From NCBI GenBank assembly GCA_018883865.1, contig JAHLFI010000008.1, positions 1-64,000 on the forward strand: a DNA stretch of 64,000 bases, written 5' to 3'. Position numbers and translations under genes: made by a program. Below are positions 42,004 through 49,531 of this stretch, piece after piece (position 1 is the stretch's first letter; the number at the start of each line of letters is the position of its first letter). The notes under the pieces were generated by a model. The model saw only the letters and a list, made by a program, of their open reading frames with translations, did no database searches and was not told the origin of the DNA. The DNA is from Candidatus Oceanisphaera merdipullorum (GTDB taxonomy: Bacteria > Pseudomonadota > Gammaproteobacteria > Enterobacterales > Aeromonadaceae).

Positions 42004-42807
42004 TTATATTGGACTGGGTACGGGATACCTGCCTTGTTTGAGTTGTTCTAAAATGCGGTCTGCTTGCTGCTGCAACGCTTGCTGTTCAGCTTCAGTAAAG
42101 TGGGCATATACGTCCAAGCGGCTCGCGTCTATATTTTCTTGGTGATCCAAGTTGCTCAATACCCGTGTCCACACCCAAGCGTCTTGATAGCGCTTTTGGT
42201 TAATAGCAAGCGTCAGTAAGTTCGCAACAATATCACTATTAATAATATCGCTTTTGTTATAAAGACTCAGCGCTGTGTGCAAGGCTTGCGCGGCGCGAGT
42301 GCGGTCGCGCAGCATCAGCAATTCGGCCAGCGAATTTTGTAAGTCAGGCGTTTGCATCTCGGGGCGCTCGGCTAATTCAATAAAGCGCGCCTTGGCCTGT
42401 TGGCTGCCTTCGTGGCGCCAATGCCATAATAATAATTCGGGATAATCTGAGTCTTTAGTGTCGACGGCCAGTTGGTCAATGGCAGCTTTGGCATGATAAA
42501 CCGCATCTACTTTATCGGTTTTACGCTCTTTACGACGAGTATATTCAATAGCCAGCAGTGGGTCTAAACAGTCGTGATAAGCGCTGACTTTAAGCAGTAA
42601 GTCATAGTCATTGGCGTCACTGATGAGGGTGGCTTGCTGTTTACGAGCACGAATAAGAGCGGTGCGTTCGAACTTACACCAACTGTCGGCGTGCAAATCA
42701 ACACAAAATTGTGGCGTGTCTTCACAAATGTTTGGGATGCGATCTCGGTCACAAGCTGCTAAAAACAAGGGGGTTGCCAGCAGCAAGAACATCTGTTTTA
42801 TCTTCAT
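42004..42807 (-). CDS. DUF2989 family lipoprotein
   Basis: 267 residues. The start at 42807 gives a type II signal peptide with lipobox LAAC (Cys19); the longer in-frame start at 42912 would add 35 residues before it and is rejected. The mature part begins DRDRIPNICEDTPQFCVDLHADSWCKFERTALIRAR, a cysteine-containing N-terminal block typical of DUF2989 proteins of vibrios and shewanellas, followed by TPR-like alpha-helical sequence. The function is unknown. It lies between the two GAPDH genes. Confidence 0.85.
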   Translation of the reverse strand: MKIKQMFLLLATPLFLAACDRDRIPNICEDTPQFCVDLHADSWCKFERTALIRARKQQATLISDANDYDLLLKVSAYHDCLDPLLAIEYTRRKERKTDKVDAVYHAKAAIDQLAVDTKDSDYPELLLWHWRHEGSQQAKARFIELAERPEMQTPDLQNSLAELLMLRDRTRAAQALHTALSLYNKSDIINSDIVANLLTLAINQKRYQDAWVWTRVLSNLDHQENIDASRLDVYAHFTEAEQQALQQQADRILEQLKQGRYPVPSPI

Positions 42808-42994
42808 TTGAGTATGTACCCAGCTGTGCTTAGTCTGGTAATCATACCCCCTATCTACTAAAATGGACGCACTTAAATAGAGCTGGTGCACAGACATTGT
42901 CTTGTACATCAATCCTCATGGCAATTACCTCATGATGAGCACCTCATCCATGAGAATTACCTAATGCAAGTTACCTGATAAAAGGACTCGGTCA

Positions 42995-44425
42995 ATGACC
43001 CACGAGAGTTACCTGTCTGCTTGGCAGCAAAGCCAAGAGTTGGCAGAATCTATGCAGCCCCTGATCGGCAAATTGTACCGTGATCAGGGAGTAGAAATTA
43101 GCGTGCATGCGCGCCCCTTGCTCAATGCGTCAACCATTGAGATTATCAAGGCGCACCGTGTGGTGAGCCGCCATGAAGGCGAAGCCCTGCTAGTCAGCCA
43201 AAGCTACCCTATTTTAAAAGCCTTGAGCGAGTTGGACTTAGCACCAGCGAATATAGACTTAGGCAAATTGGCCGTCAGCTACTGGCAGACTCATAAAGAT
43301 GAGTCCGGCTTAGCGGCCTTTTTGCAACAACAACTGGCACCGGCTCTTAATCAGGCACACGCCAACCAGTCCACCGATGTGGTGCTGTATGGCTTTGGTC
43401 GCATTGGCCGCTTGGTCGCGCGGTTGTTAATTGAACGCTCCGGCGGTAATCACGGTTTGCGTTTGCGCGCGATTGTAGTGCGCGGCTCGGCAGACGATCT
43501 GGAAAAGCGCGCCAGCTTATTGCGTCGCGACTCGGTACACGGTCCGTTTAACGGCTCCATTGAAGTGGACATGGAAAACCATGCCATTATTGCCAACGGT
43601 ACCTACATCCAGGTGATCTACGCCAATGGTCCAGCAGAAATCGATTACACCCAATACGGTATTAACGATGCCTTAATCGTCGATAACACAGGTATTTGGC
43701 GTGATGAAGAAGGCCTAGGCCAGCACCTGAAAGCCAAGGGCGCGGCGCGCGTATTGCTGACCGCACCGGGTAAGGGCGACATTAAAAATATCGTGTTTGG
43801 CGTGAACGACAACATGATCTTGCCTACCGACAGCATAGTGTCAGCCGCCTCTTGTACCACTAACGCCATCACGCCAGTATTGAAGGCCGTGAGCGATAAA
43901 TACGGTATCAAGAATGGCCACGTGGAAACCGTACACTCTTATACTAACGACCAAAACCTGATTGATAATTTCCATAAGGGTGATCGTCGTGGCCGCAGTG
44001 CGGCATTAAACATGGTATTAACCAGCACGGGTGCCGCTTCGGCCGTGGCCAAGGCATTGCCTGAGTTAAAAGGCAAGTTAACCGGTAACGCCATTCGCGT
44101 ACCGACGCCAAACGTGTCTATGGCGGTGATCAACCTGAACTTGAATAAGCCCACTAACGCAGAAGAGCTTAACGAGTACTTGTTGGCTATGTCATTGGAC
44201 TCACCTTTGCATCAGCAAATTGATTTCAGCACCAGCAGCGAATTAGTATCGACCGACATGGTGGGCTCACGCTTCGCCGGTATCGTTGACTCTTTGGCGA
44301 CGATTGCCGAAGACGACCGCGCCGTGCTGTATGTTTGGTATGACAACGAGTTTGGTTACAGCTGTCAGGTAGTACGCGTCATGCAAAAAATGGCGGGTAT
44401 AGTGCTGATGGACTTGCCGCGCTAA
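42995..44425 (+). CDS. Long glyceraldehyde-3-phosphate dehydrogenase with N-terminal extension
   Basis: 476 residues, about 145 longer than GapA. The first 125 residues are an alpha-helical extension not found in GapA. The dehydrogenase part starts at [17 protein letters not shown] and keeps the catalytic Cys287 (AASCTTNA), the active-site His in ETVHSYTNDQ, and the C-terminal WYDNEFGYSCQVVR. At the end of beta-strand 2, GapA has INDL with the NAD-selecting Asp, whereas this protein reads VVRGS. That suggests NADP use and perhaps a gluconeogenic or biosynthetic direction, which is inference. Homologues are common in marine gammaproteobacteria beside gapA and DUF2989. Confidence 0.92.
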   Translation: MTHESYLSAWQQSQELAESMQPLIGKLYRDQGVEISVHARPLLNASTIEIIKAHRVVSRHEGEALLVSQSYPILKALSELDLAPANIDLGKLAVSYWQTHKDESGLAAFLQQQLAPALNQAHANQSTDVVLYGFGRIGRLVARLLIERSGGNHGLRLRAIVVRGSADDLEKRASLLRRDSVHGPFNGSIEVDMENHAIIANGTYIQVIYANGPAEIDYTQYGINDALIVDNTGIWRDEEGLGQHLKAKGAARVLLTAPGKGDIKNIVFGVNDNMILPTDSIVSAASCTTNAITPVLKAVSDKYGIKNGHVETVHSYTNDQNLIDNFHKGDRRGRSAALNMVLTSTGAASAVAKALPELKGKLTGNAIRVPTPNVSMAVINLNLNKPTNAEELNEYLLAMSLDSPLHQQIDFSTSSELVSTDMVGSRFAGIVDSLATIAEDDRAVLYVWYDNEFGYSCQVVRVMQKMAGIVLMDLPR

Positions 44426-44462
44426 GTTTATGCGCACAACGGTATTTAATGCCGAGTGAGTG

Positions 44463-44489
44463 AAAGGGCGGCTTAGGCTGCCCTTTTTT
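44463..44489 (+). terminator. Terminator after the long GAPDH gene
   Basis: AAAGGGCGGC (44463-44472) pairs with GCTGCCCTTT (44477-44486, one G-T) around TTAG, with a T run to 44489. Confidence 0.92.
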
Positions 44490-44525
44490 ATTCCTACTGT
44501 AGGTATCCCCGTAATAGGAGCAAGC

Positions 44526-44804
44526 ATGTCATCTTTTGAGCAAGTGATCGCCAATATGCCGGAAGAGGTATTTCAGCGTTTAAAAACCGCCGTCGAAATC
44601 GGCAAATGGCCCGATGGCGTGGTGCTTAGCCCAGAGCAAAAAGAAAGCAGCTTACAGGCGGTGTTAATGTGGCAAGCGCTGCATGTGGATAATCCCGAGC
44701 ACATGGCGGTGGGTAAGGGCGGTGAGATCATGATGAAAAGCAAAGCCGAATTGCTACGCCAATACAGCGATGAAATAGAAATCGCCCGCCAGAAGGTGGA
44801 TTAA
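44526..44804 (+). CDS. YeaC family protein (DUF1315)
   Basis: 92-residue cytosolic protein of unknown function: MSSFEQVIANMPEEVFQRLKTAVEIGKWPDGVVLSPEQKESSLQAVLMWQA. The ATG at 44526 with AGGAG upstream is chosen over an in-frame ATG at 44460, which lies in the terminator of the previous gene. In E. coli yeaC is also in the gapA region, so the association with GAPDH genes is conserved. Confidence 0.9.
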   Translation: MSSFEQVIANMPEEVFQRLKTAVEIGKWPDGVVLSPEQKESSLQAVLMWQALHVDNPEHMAVGKGGEIMMKSKAELLRQYSDEIEIARQKVD

Positions 44805-44886
44805 CGCTTACTCCCTATTCGCGCCTAGCTAAAGACAAATATCGCCTTTAAGCCAGTGCTTTAGTTGCGCGCGTTCCCGTATTGAT

Positions 44887-44920
44887 AACAGCTGAAGCTT
44901 ATCGCGACAGCTGTTTTTTT
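44887..44920 (+). terminator. Terminator after yeaC
   Basis: AACAGCTG (44887-44894) and CAGCTGTT (44908-44915) with a 13-nt loop and a seven-T tail. It isolates the following operon from upstream transcription. Confidence 0.82.
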
Positions 44921-45026
44921 ATGCCTGAAATGACCGAAAACAATTTCGCCTAGGTTTTTACTTATCTCGGCGTCGTCCCGTGCTGGGCGCACGGCGCTAT
45001 TATTTTCATCTCGATGAAATTTTTCT

Positions 45027-45101
45027 TATACAAGCTTGATCTTCTTGTACAACAACGACTATCTTACATACATAGTTGTACAACAAGGTGAGATATGTAC
45101 A
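45027..45101 (+). promoter_or_regulatory. Operator cluster: four TRTACA sites, candidate binding region of the LitR-like regulator
   Basis: Sites are TATACA (45027-45032), TGTACA (45046-45051), TGTACA (45077-45082) and TGTACA (45096-45101). Both pairs have the same 13-bp gap (19 bp start to start). Sites 2 and 3 share TTGTACAACAA; sites 1 and 4 share ACAAG-Y-TTGATC. The fourth includes the start codon of the first gene. A weak promoter (TTGATC 45036-45041, 18-bp spacer, TATCTT 45060-45065) falls between the sites, so binding would probably repress. The assignment to the MerR protein encoded in the operon is inference. Confidence 0.7.
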
Positions 45102-46069
45102 AGTTTGATCCTAAAATAATTCGTGTCGGTATCAGTGGCTGCTTAATCGGCCAAAAGGTGCGCTTTGACGGTGGCCATAAACGCTCGGACTTTTGCACCG
45201 ACCAGTTAGCCAACCATGTGGCATTCGTGCCTTTTTGCCCAGAAATGGCCATCGGCCTCGGTACGCCCAGACCCAGCATTCGCTTGATCAGCACCCGCTC
45301 AACCCCAAATGCCGGCGACAGCAAAATTATTGCCCAAACCGCCAAGGGTGATGATGTGACCGAGGCGCTACGGGATTACGGGCGCACCATGGCCGCACAG
45401 TTTGGCGGCTTAAGTGGTTATGTGTTGTGTGCCAAATCGCCGAGCTGTGGCATGGAGCGAGTGCGGATGTACCACGAAAGTGGTCAGGGTAGCGTTAAAG
45501 ATGGTATCGGTATTTATGCCGCCGAGCTCATGCGCGCCCAGCCATTACTGCCGCTGGAAGAAGATGGGCGTTTAAGTGATCCGGGCTTGCGTGAAAACTT
45601 CGTTACTCGCGTGTTTGCCTTGCACGACTGGCAATGCTTGTGTCACGAGGGTATCACTGCCGCTGGGCTAATTGCCTTTCACAGCCGCTATAAATACCTG
45701 TTGATGGCGCACCACCGTGAGAGTTATCTGCAAATGGGCAAGTTGTTATCAGACTTATCCAAGAACCTTGTCGCCATTGCCGACATCTACATTAGCCAGT
45801 TGATGCAGGCATTAAGCCAGCCGGTAACTCGCAACAATCACACCAATGTGCTGCAGCATTTGCAGGGTTACTTTAAACGTGACCTCAACAAAAGCCAGCG
45901 TGAAGAGCTAGCGGACACTATTAGCCAATATCATCAAGGTATTTTGCCGCTGTTTGCGCCCATCACCTTGTTTCGCCATTACCTAAAAGCCTTTCCTAAC
46001 GAGTACCTGCGCCAGCAGGTTTATTTAAATCCCCATCCGGAGGCATTGCGACTGCGCTATGGCATCTGA
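45095..46069 (+). CDS. DUF523-DUF1722 (YbgA-like) fusion protein
   Basis: 324 residues. The N-terminal DUF523 (about 10-150) has conserved cysteines in SGCLIGQKVRFDGGHK, FVPFCPEMAIGLGTPRP and CAKSPSCGMERV; the C-terminal DUF1722 (about 190-310) has HSRYKYLLMAHHRESYLQMGKLL. E. coli YbgA is DUF1722 alone and is encoded directly before phrB. The biochemical function is unknown; a nucleotide- or thiol-linked role is only a guess. The start has AAGGTGAG upstream and overlaps a TGTACA operator site. First gene of the operon, overlapping the regulator by 11 bp. Confidence 0.92.
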   Translation: MYKFDPKIIRVGISGCLIGQKVRFDGGHKRSDFCTDQLANHVAFVPFCPEMAIGLGTPRPSIRLISTRSTPNAGDSKIIAQTAKGDDVTEALRDYGRTMAAQFGGLSGYVLCAKSPSCGMERVRMYHESGQGSVKDGIGIYAAELMRAQPLLPLEEDGRLSDPGLRENFVTRVFALHDWQCLCHEGITAAGLIAFHSRYKYLLMAHHRESYLQMGKLLSDLSKNLVAIADIYISQLMQALSQPVTRNNHTNVLQHLQGYFKRDLNKSQREELADTISQYHQGILPLFAPITLFRHYLKAFPNEYLRQQVYLNPHPEALRLRYGI

Positions 46070-46910
46070 AATTAACTCTATTCCTACCTACCCGATTCGA
46101 GAGGTAGCGCGCCTCACCGGCATTAATCCGGTGACCTTGCGTGCTTGGCAGCGCCGTTACGGTCTTTTGAAGCCAGCGCGCACTGAAAAAGGCCATCGTT
46201 TGTACAGCGAAGATGACGTCAGCATCATTCGCCATATTCTGCATTGGCTCGAGCAGGGGGTGAGTATTGGTCAAGTTAAAAGTCTACTCGAGACGCCGAC
46301 GCCCGAGGTGAGTGGCTCCAACTGGCAACAAGCTCAAGCGCAATTGTTGGACTCGGCAATGGCCCTTAACTTAGGCCGCTTAGAGGCGGAGGTGTTAGAA
46401 CTGGCGAGTCTGTATCCGGCAGAGCTGGTGCTGCGCAAGGTGATTGAGCCTTGGTTGTTGGCCTTGGCGCAATTACACAGACCCGATGCACAGCTGATTG
46501 AACAAAGCGCACGCGCCTTATTAATGCGCTTGTTGCAGCAAATGCTCACCATTAAAAGTGGGCCTATGCTGGCGGTGGCGCGCGTGGGGCAGGTGCGGAC
46601 GCAACACGCCTTATTAACCCAGTTTGAATTGCAAGGGCAGGAATGTCGCAGCTTAGACTTAGGCGTACTGGATCCGCAAACCTTACCGCTGGCGGTAGGC
46701 CGCCTGAAGTTCGATGCCTTAGTGATAGTGTTAGGGGCAGGCTTGAGTCAGAGCTGGTTTTTAGAGGCTGACGCCGTACTGCCCGAACGCTGCTTTTACG
46801 TCGGCGAGCTGGGCACGCTGTATCAACAACAAGGCTGGTTGAACCGACCGTTTTCGGTGTACGTCAGCGACCTTAAGAGGGAGCATGATGCGTCATTTAG
46901 TCTGGTTTAG
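46059..46910 (+). CDS. MerR-family regulator, LitR/MlrA-like with degenerate cobalamin domain
   Basis: 283 residues. The N-terminal winged helix (about 10-78: YPIREVARLTGINPVTLRAWQRRYGLLKPARTEKGHRLYSEDDV) is of the MlrA/LitR/CarH type. The C-terminal part has the helical bundle (about 95-165) and Rossmann-like half (about 170-275) of B12-binding domains, but I see no E-x-H or D-x-H-x-x-G cobalamin ligand; the corresponding stretch reads VGQVRTQHALL. It resembles regulators that lost B12 binding (BluR/MlrA, class II LitR). It likely controls its own operon through the TRTACA sites and overlaps both neighbours. Confidence 0.88.
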   Translation: MASEINSIPTYPIREVARLTGINPVTLRAWQRRYGLLKPARTEKGHRLYSEDDVSIIRHILHWLEQGVSIGQVKSLLETPTPEVSGSNWQQAQAQLLDSAMALNLGRLEAEVLELASLYPAELVLRKVIEPWLLALAQLHRPDAQLIEQSARALLMRLLQQMLTIKSGPMLAVARVGQVRTQHALLTQFELQGQECRSLDLGVLDPQTLPLAVGRLKFDALVIVLGAGLSQSWFLEADAVLPERCFYVGELGTLYQQQGWLNRPFSVYVSDLKREHDASFSLV

Positions 46911-48387
46911 AGCTGACCTGCGTGTCGCGGATAATCCCGCTTTAAATGCAGCCGCCGCCGATGGCGCTCATGTTAGCGCCATTTACATTGACTGTTTAGG
47001 CCAGTGGCAGCAACACGGTCGCTCAGCCATACAGCGGGATTTTTTAAGTCGTCATCTGCAGGCATTAAGCGAGCAATTAGCAGATTTGGGCATAGTGCTT
47101 ACCGTGCTCAGTGCCGATAGTTTTACAGAAGTGCCGGAGTTATTGGCCAACTGGCTGAGCCATCATCCTCATGACGCCTTATATGCTAACCGCGAAATAG
47201 CCATAGATGAGCGCCGGCGCGATAAAGCGGTGCAGTTGCGTTTGAAAGGGTTGCTGGACATTCGCGTGTTTAATGGCGATTGCGTTTTTAATCACGCCAG
47301 CCTCACCACCCAAAGTGGCGCCATGTATAAGGTGTTTACGCCGTTTGCCAAAACGTGGCTGGCGCAGTTGCGCGCCCATGGTTATCAATTGCATCCGGTG
47401 CCCAACGCACAAGGTAAAGCGATAGTGGCCAGCGCCATCGAGCTTTTGGGTGAGCGAGTTAGCAGTGCCGCTTGGCCGGTGGGCGAGCAAGCTGCAGCCG
47501 AACGCTTACGCTTATTTTGTGAGTCTGGTTTATATGATTATGGCGAGCGGCGTGATTATCCGGCCATTATTGGCACCAGCAGCTTATCGCCTTACTTAGC
47601 ACTGGGCGTGATTTCTCCTCAACAATGTTTAGCCGCCATCGAGCAACAACTTGGGCACTTGCCGCTCAGTCGAGGTGAACAAGGCTTCGTTTGGTTAAAC
47701 GAGCTTATTTGGCGGGAGTTTTATCGTCATTTGTTAGTGGCTTTTCCACATCTGTCCATGAATCGCGCCTTTAAACCCGAGACCGAAGCACTGCAATGGC
47801 GTCAAGATAGTACCGACTTCGAGGCTTGGTGCTGCGGGCAAACGGGCTATCCCATCGTTGATGCGGCCATGCGATGTTTGAATGCCACGGGCTGGATGCA
47901 TAATCGGCTGCGCATGATAGTAGCCAGTTTCTTAACCAAAGACCTGCACCTTAGCTGGCGCCAAGGAGAAGATTATTTTATGTCGCGCTTAATAGATGGC
48001 GAGTTGGCGGCCAATAACGGTGGCTGGCAGTGGGCGGCAGCCACAGGCGCCGACGCAGCACCTTATTTTCGGGTATTTAATCCCACCACCCAAGGTGAGC
48101 GCTTCGATGCTGAGGGCAATTTTATTCGCCAATGGGTACCTGAGCTAAAAGCGGTGCCGGCTAAGCACATCCATACTCCCCATGATTGGCTAGATTGTCA
48201 TCAATGGGGGCATGGTTATCCCAAACCGATTGTGGATCATAAGCGCGCGCGTATTCACGCCATTGCCATGTTTAATGCCCTAAAAGAGGCGCCTAGCGCT
48301 GCAGATAGCCTCAATTACCTGAGCGATGCGCTCGCCGATAAGCAAAGCGAATTGTGGCTTGCTCACCTCAAGCAGGAGGACTTATGA
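46885..48387 (+). CDS. phrB: Deoxyribodipyrimidine photolyase (CPD photolyase)
   Basis: Light-driven repair of cyclobutane pyrimidine dimers. 500 residues. The N-terminal alpha/beta antenna domain begins HLVWFRADLRVADNPAL. The C-terminal FAD domain has GYPIVDAAMRCLNATGWMHNRLRMIVASFLTKDL, WRQGEDYFMSRLIDGELAANNGGWQW and TGADAAPYFRVFNP, typical of class I CPD photolyases. Two adjacent ATGs (46885, 46888) follow AGAGGGAG; the second has better spacing. It overlaps the regulator by 26 bp and the next gene by an ATGA junction, so it is translationally coupled. Confidence 0.97.
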   Translation: MMRHLVWFRADLRVADNPALNAAAADGAHVSAIYIDCLGQWQQHGRSAIQRDFLSRHLQALSEQLADLGIVLTVLSADSFTEVPELLANWLSHHPHDALYANREIAIDERRRDKAVQLRLKGLLDIRVFNGDCVFNHASLTTQSGAMYKVFTPFAKTWLAQLRAHGYQLHPVPNAQGKAIVASAIELLGERVSSAAWPVGEQAAAERLRLFCESGLYDYGERRDYPAIIGTSSLSPYLALGVISPQQCLAAIEQQLGHLPLSRGEQGFVWLNELIWREFYRHLLVAFPHLSMNRAFKPETEALQWRQDSTDFEAWCCGQTGYPIVDAAMRCLNATGWMHNRLRMIVASFLTKDLHLSWRQGEDYFMSRLIDGELAANNGGWQWAAATGADAAPYFRVFNPTTQGERFDAEGNFIRQWVPELKAVPAKHIHTPHDWLDCHQWGHGYPKPIVDHKRARIHAIAMFNALKEAPSAADSLNYLSDALADKQSELWLAHLKQEDL

Positions 48388-48806
48388 GCCAAGCCTTAGC
48401 GGTGTTTTGCCGAGAGTATCAGCGTTTGTCAGCGGACAATTTAAGTGTGTTGCGCGAGATTTATGCGCCTCATATTCAGTTTCAAGATCCCAGCCATATG
48501 CTAAGCGGCATCGACGACCTAGTAAGCTACTTTGAAAATCTGTTCAGTAATGTGCTGTATTGCCAGTTTGAAATAGAGCAGGTGATGGAGCAAGAGGGCG
48601 AGGCGTTTGTACGCTGGCAGATGCGTTTTGCCCACCCCAAACTCAATGGCGGCGGTGAAATCTGCGTACCGGGCGTAAGCCAATTGCGCTTTAGTGAGCA
48701 AATTGACTTTCATCGTGACTACTTCGATCTCGGCGTCATGCTTTATGAGCATATTCCCCTCATGGGCACCTTGGTTAAAACCATTAAGCGGAGACTAAGC
48801 CAATGA
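48384..48806 (+). CDS. NTF2/SnoaL-like protein
   Basis: 140-residue alpha+beta barrel protein of the nuclear transport factor 2/SnoaL-like superfamily: LSVLREIYAPHIQFQDPSHMLSGIDDLVSYFENLF and FVRWQMRFAHPKLNGGGEICVPGVSQLRF...DYFDLG. It starts at the ATG at 48384 with a perfect AGGAGG and overlaps phrB by ATGA. A longer in-frame start (48354) lies inside phrB without a Shine-Dalgarno. Such proteins bind small hydrophobic ligands or act as isomerases; no substrate can be assigned. Conserved in light-responsive LitR-phr clusters. Confidence 0.85.
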   Translation: MSQALAVFCREYQRLSADNLSVLREIYAPHIQFQDPSHMLSGIDDLVSYFENLFSNVLYCQFEIEQVMEQEGEAFVRWQMRFAHPKLNGGGEICVPGVSQLRFSEQIDFHRDYFDLGVMLYEHIPLMGTLVKTIKRRLSQ

Positions 48807-49531
48807 AACGCGTATTAATTACCGGAGCAAATTCTGGGATGGGCCTGCAACTGGCCAAAGATTACGCCGCCGATGGCTGGCAGGTAGTGGCGTGCGCCAG
48901 AGATCTCAATAAGCTGCAGCAAGCATTAGCGGGCATCGCCTTTGAAGCCTGTATTTTTGATATGCAGCAGGTGGACGAGATTAACGCTGTGGTGTCCACG
49001 CTGGCGCCCTTGGATCTGGTGCTGCTCAATGCCGGAAACTGTGAATACATTGAAGATGCGCGCCACTTTGATGCGGCATTGTTTACGCGCGTGGTTAACG
49101 TCAACCTGATTGGCACCGCCAACTGCGTGGCGGCCTTAATACCGCATATTAAACAAGGCGGTCGCTTAGCCGTGGTTAGTTCATCGGTGAGCTTTTTACC
49201 GCTGACTCGCGCCGAAGCCTACGGTGCCTCTAAGGCGGGGCTGGATTATTTAGTGCGCACCTTAGCGATAGATCTGGCACCGCATAATATTGAGGTAAGC
49301 CTGATCCGTCCCGGTTTTGTCGATACACCCCTGACCCAAAAAAATGACTTCGCCATGCCCGGTCAAGTGAGCCCTGAGTTTGCCAGCCGCGCCATTCGCA
49401 ATGGCTTGGCCAAGGGCAAGTCTGAGATAAGTTTTCCCTTTGGCTTGATTAGCTTGTTGCGCATATTGTCTTGGCTGCCCCATGGTCTGTGGAAACGTCT
49501 CAGTCAGCGTATGGTAAGGAAAGCATCATGA
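48803..49531 (+). CDS. Short-chain dehydrogenase/reductase
   Basis: 242-residue classical SDR. The cofactor motif TGANSGMG is near residues 7-14, with CARD after beta-2 (an Arg that favours NADPH), LNAGN at beta-4, catalytic Ser in VVSSSVSF and the YGASK (YxxxK) pair. The substrate is unknown; a fatty-acyl or lipid-derived carbonyl would fit its neighbours. Both ends overlap neighbours by 4 bp (ATGA), so it is coupled to the NTF2-like and flavoprotein genes. Confidence 0.92.
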   Translation: MKRVLITGANSGMGLQLAKDYAADGWQVVACARDLNKLQQALAGIAFEACIFDMQQVDEINAVVSTLAPLDLVLLNAGNCEYIEDARHFDAALFTRVVNVNLIGTANCVAALIPHIKQGGRLAVVSSSVSFLPLTRAEAYGASKAGLDYLVRTLAIDLAPHNIEVSLIRPGFVDTPLTQKNDFAMPGQVSPEFASRAIRNGLAKGKSEISFPFGLISLLRILSWLPHGLWKRLSQRMVRKAS

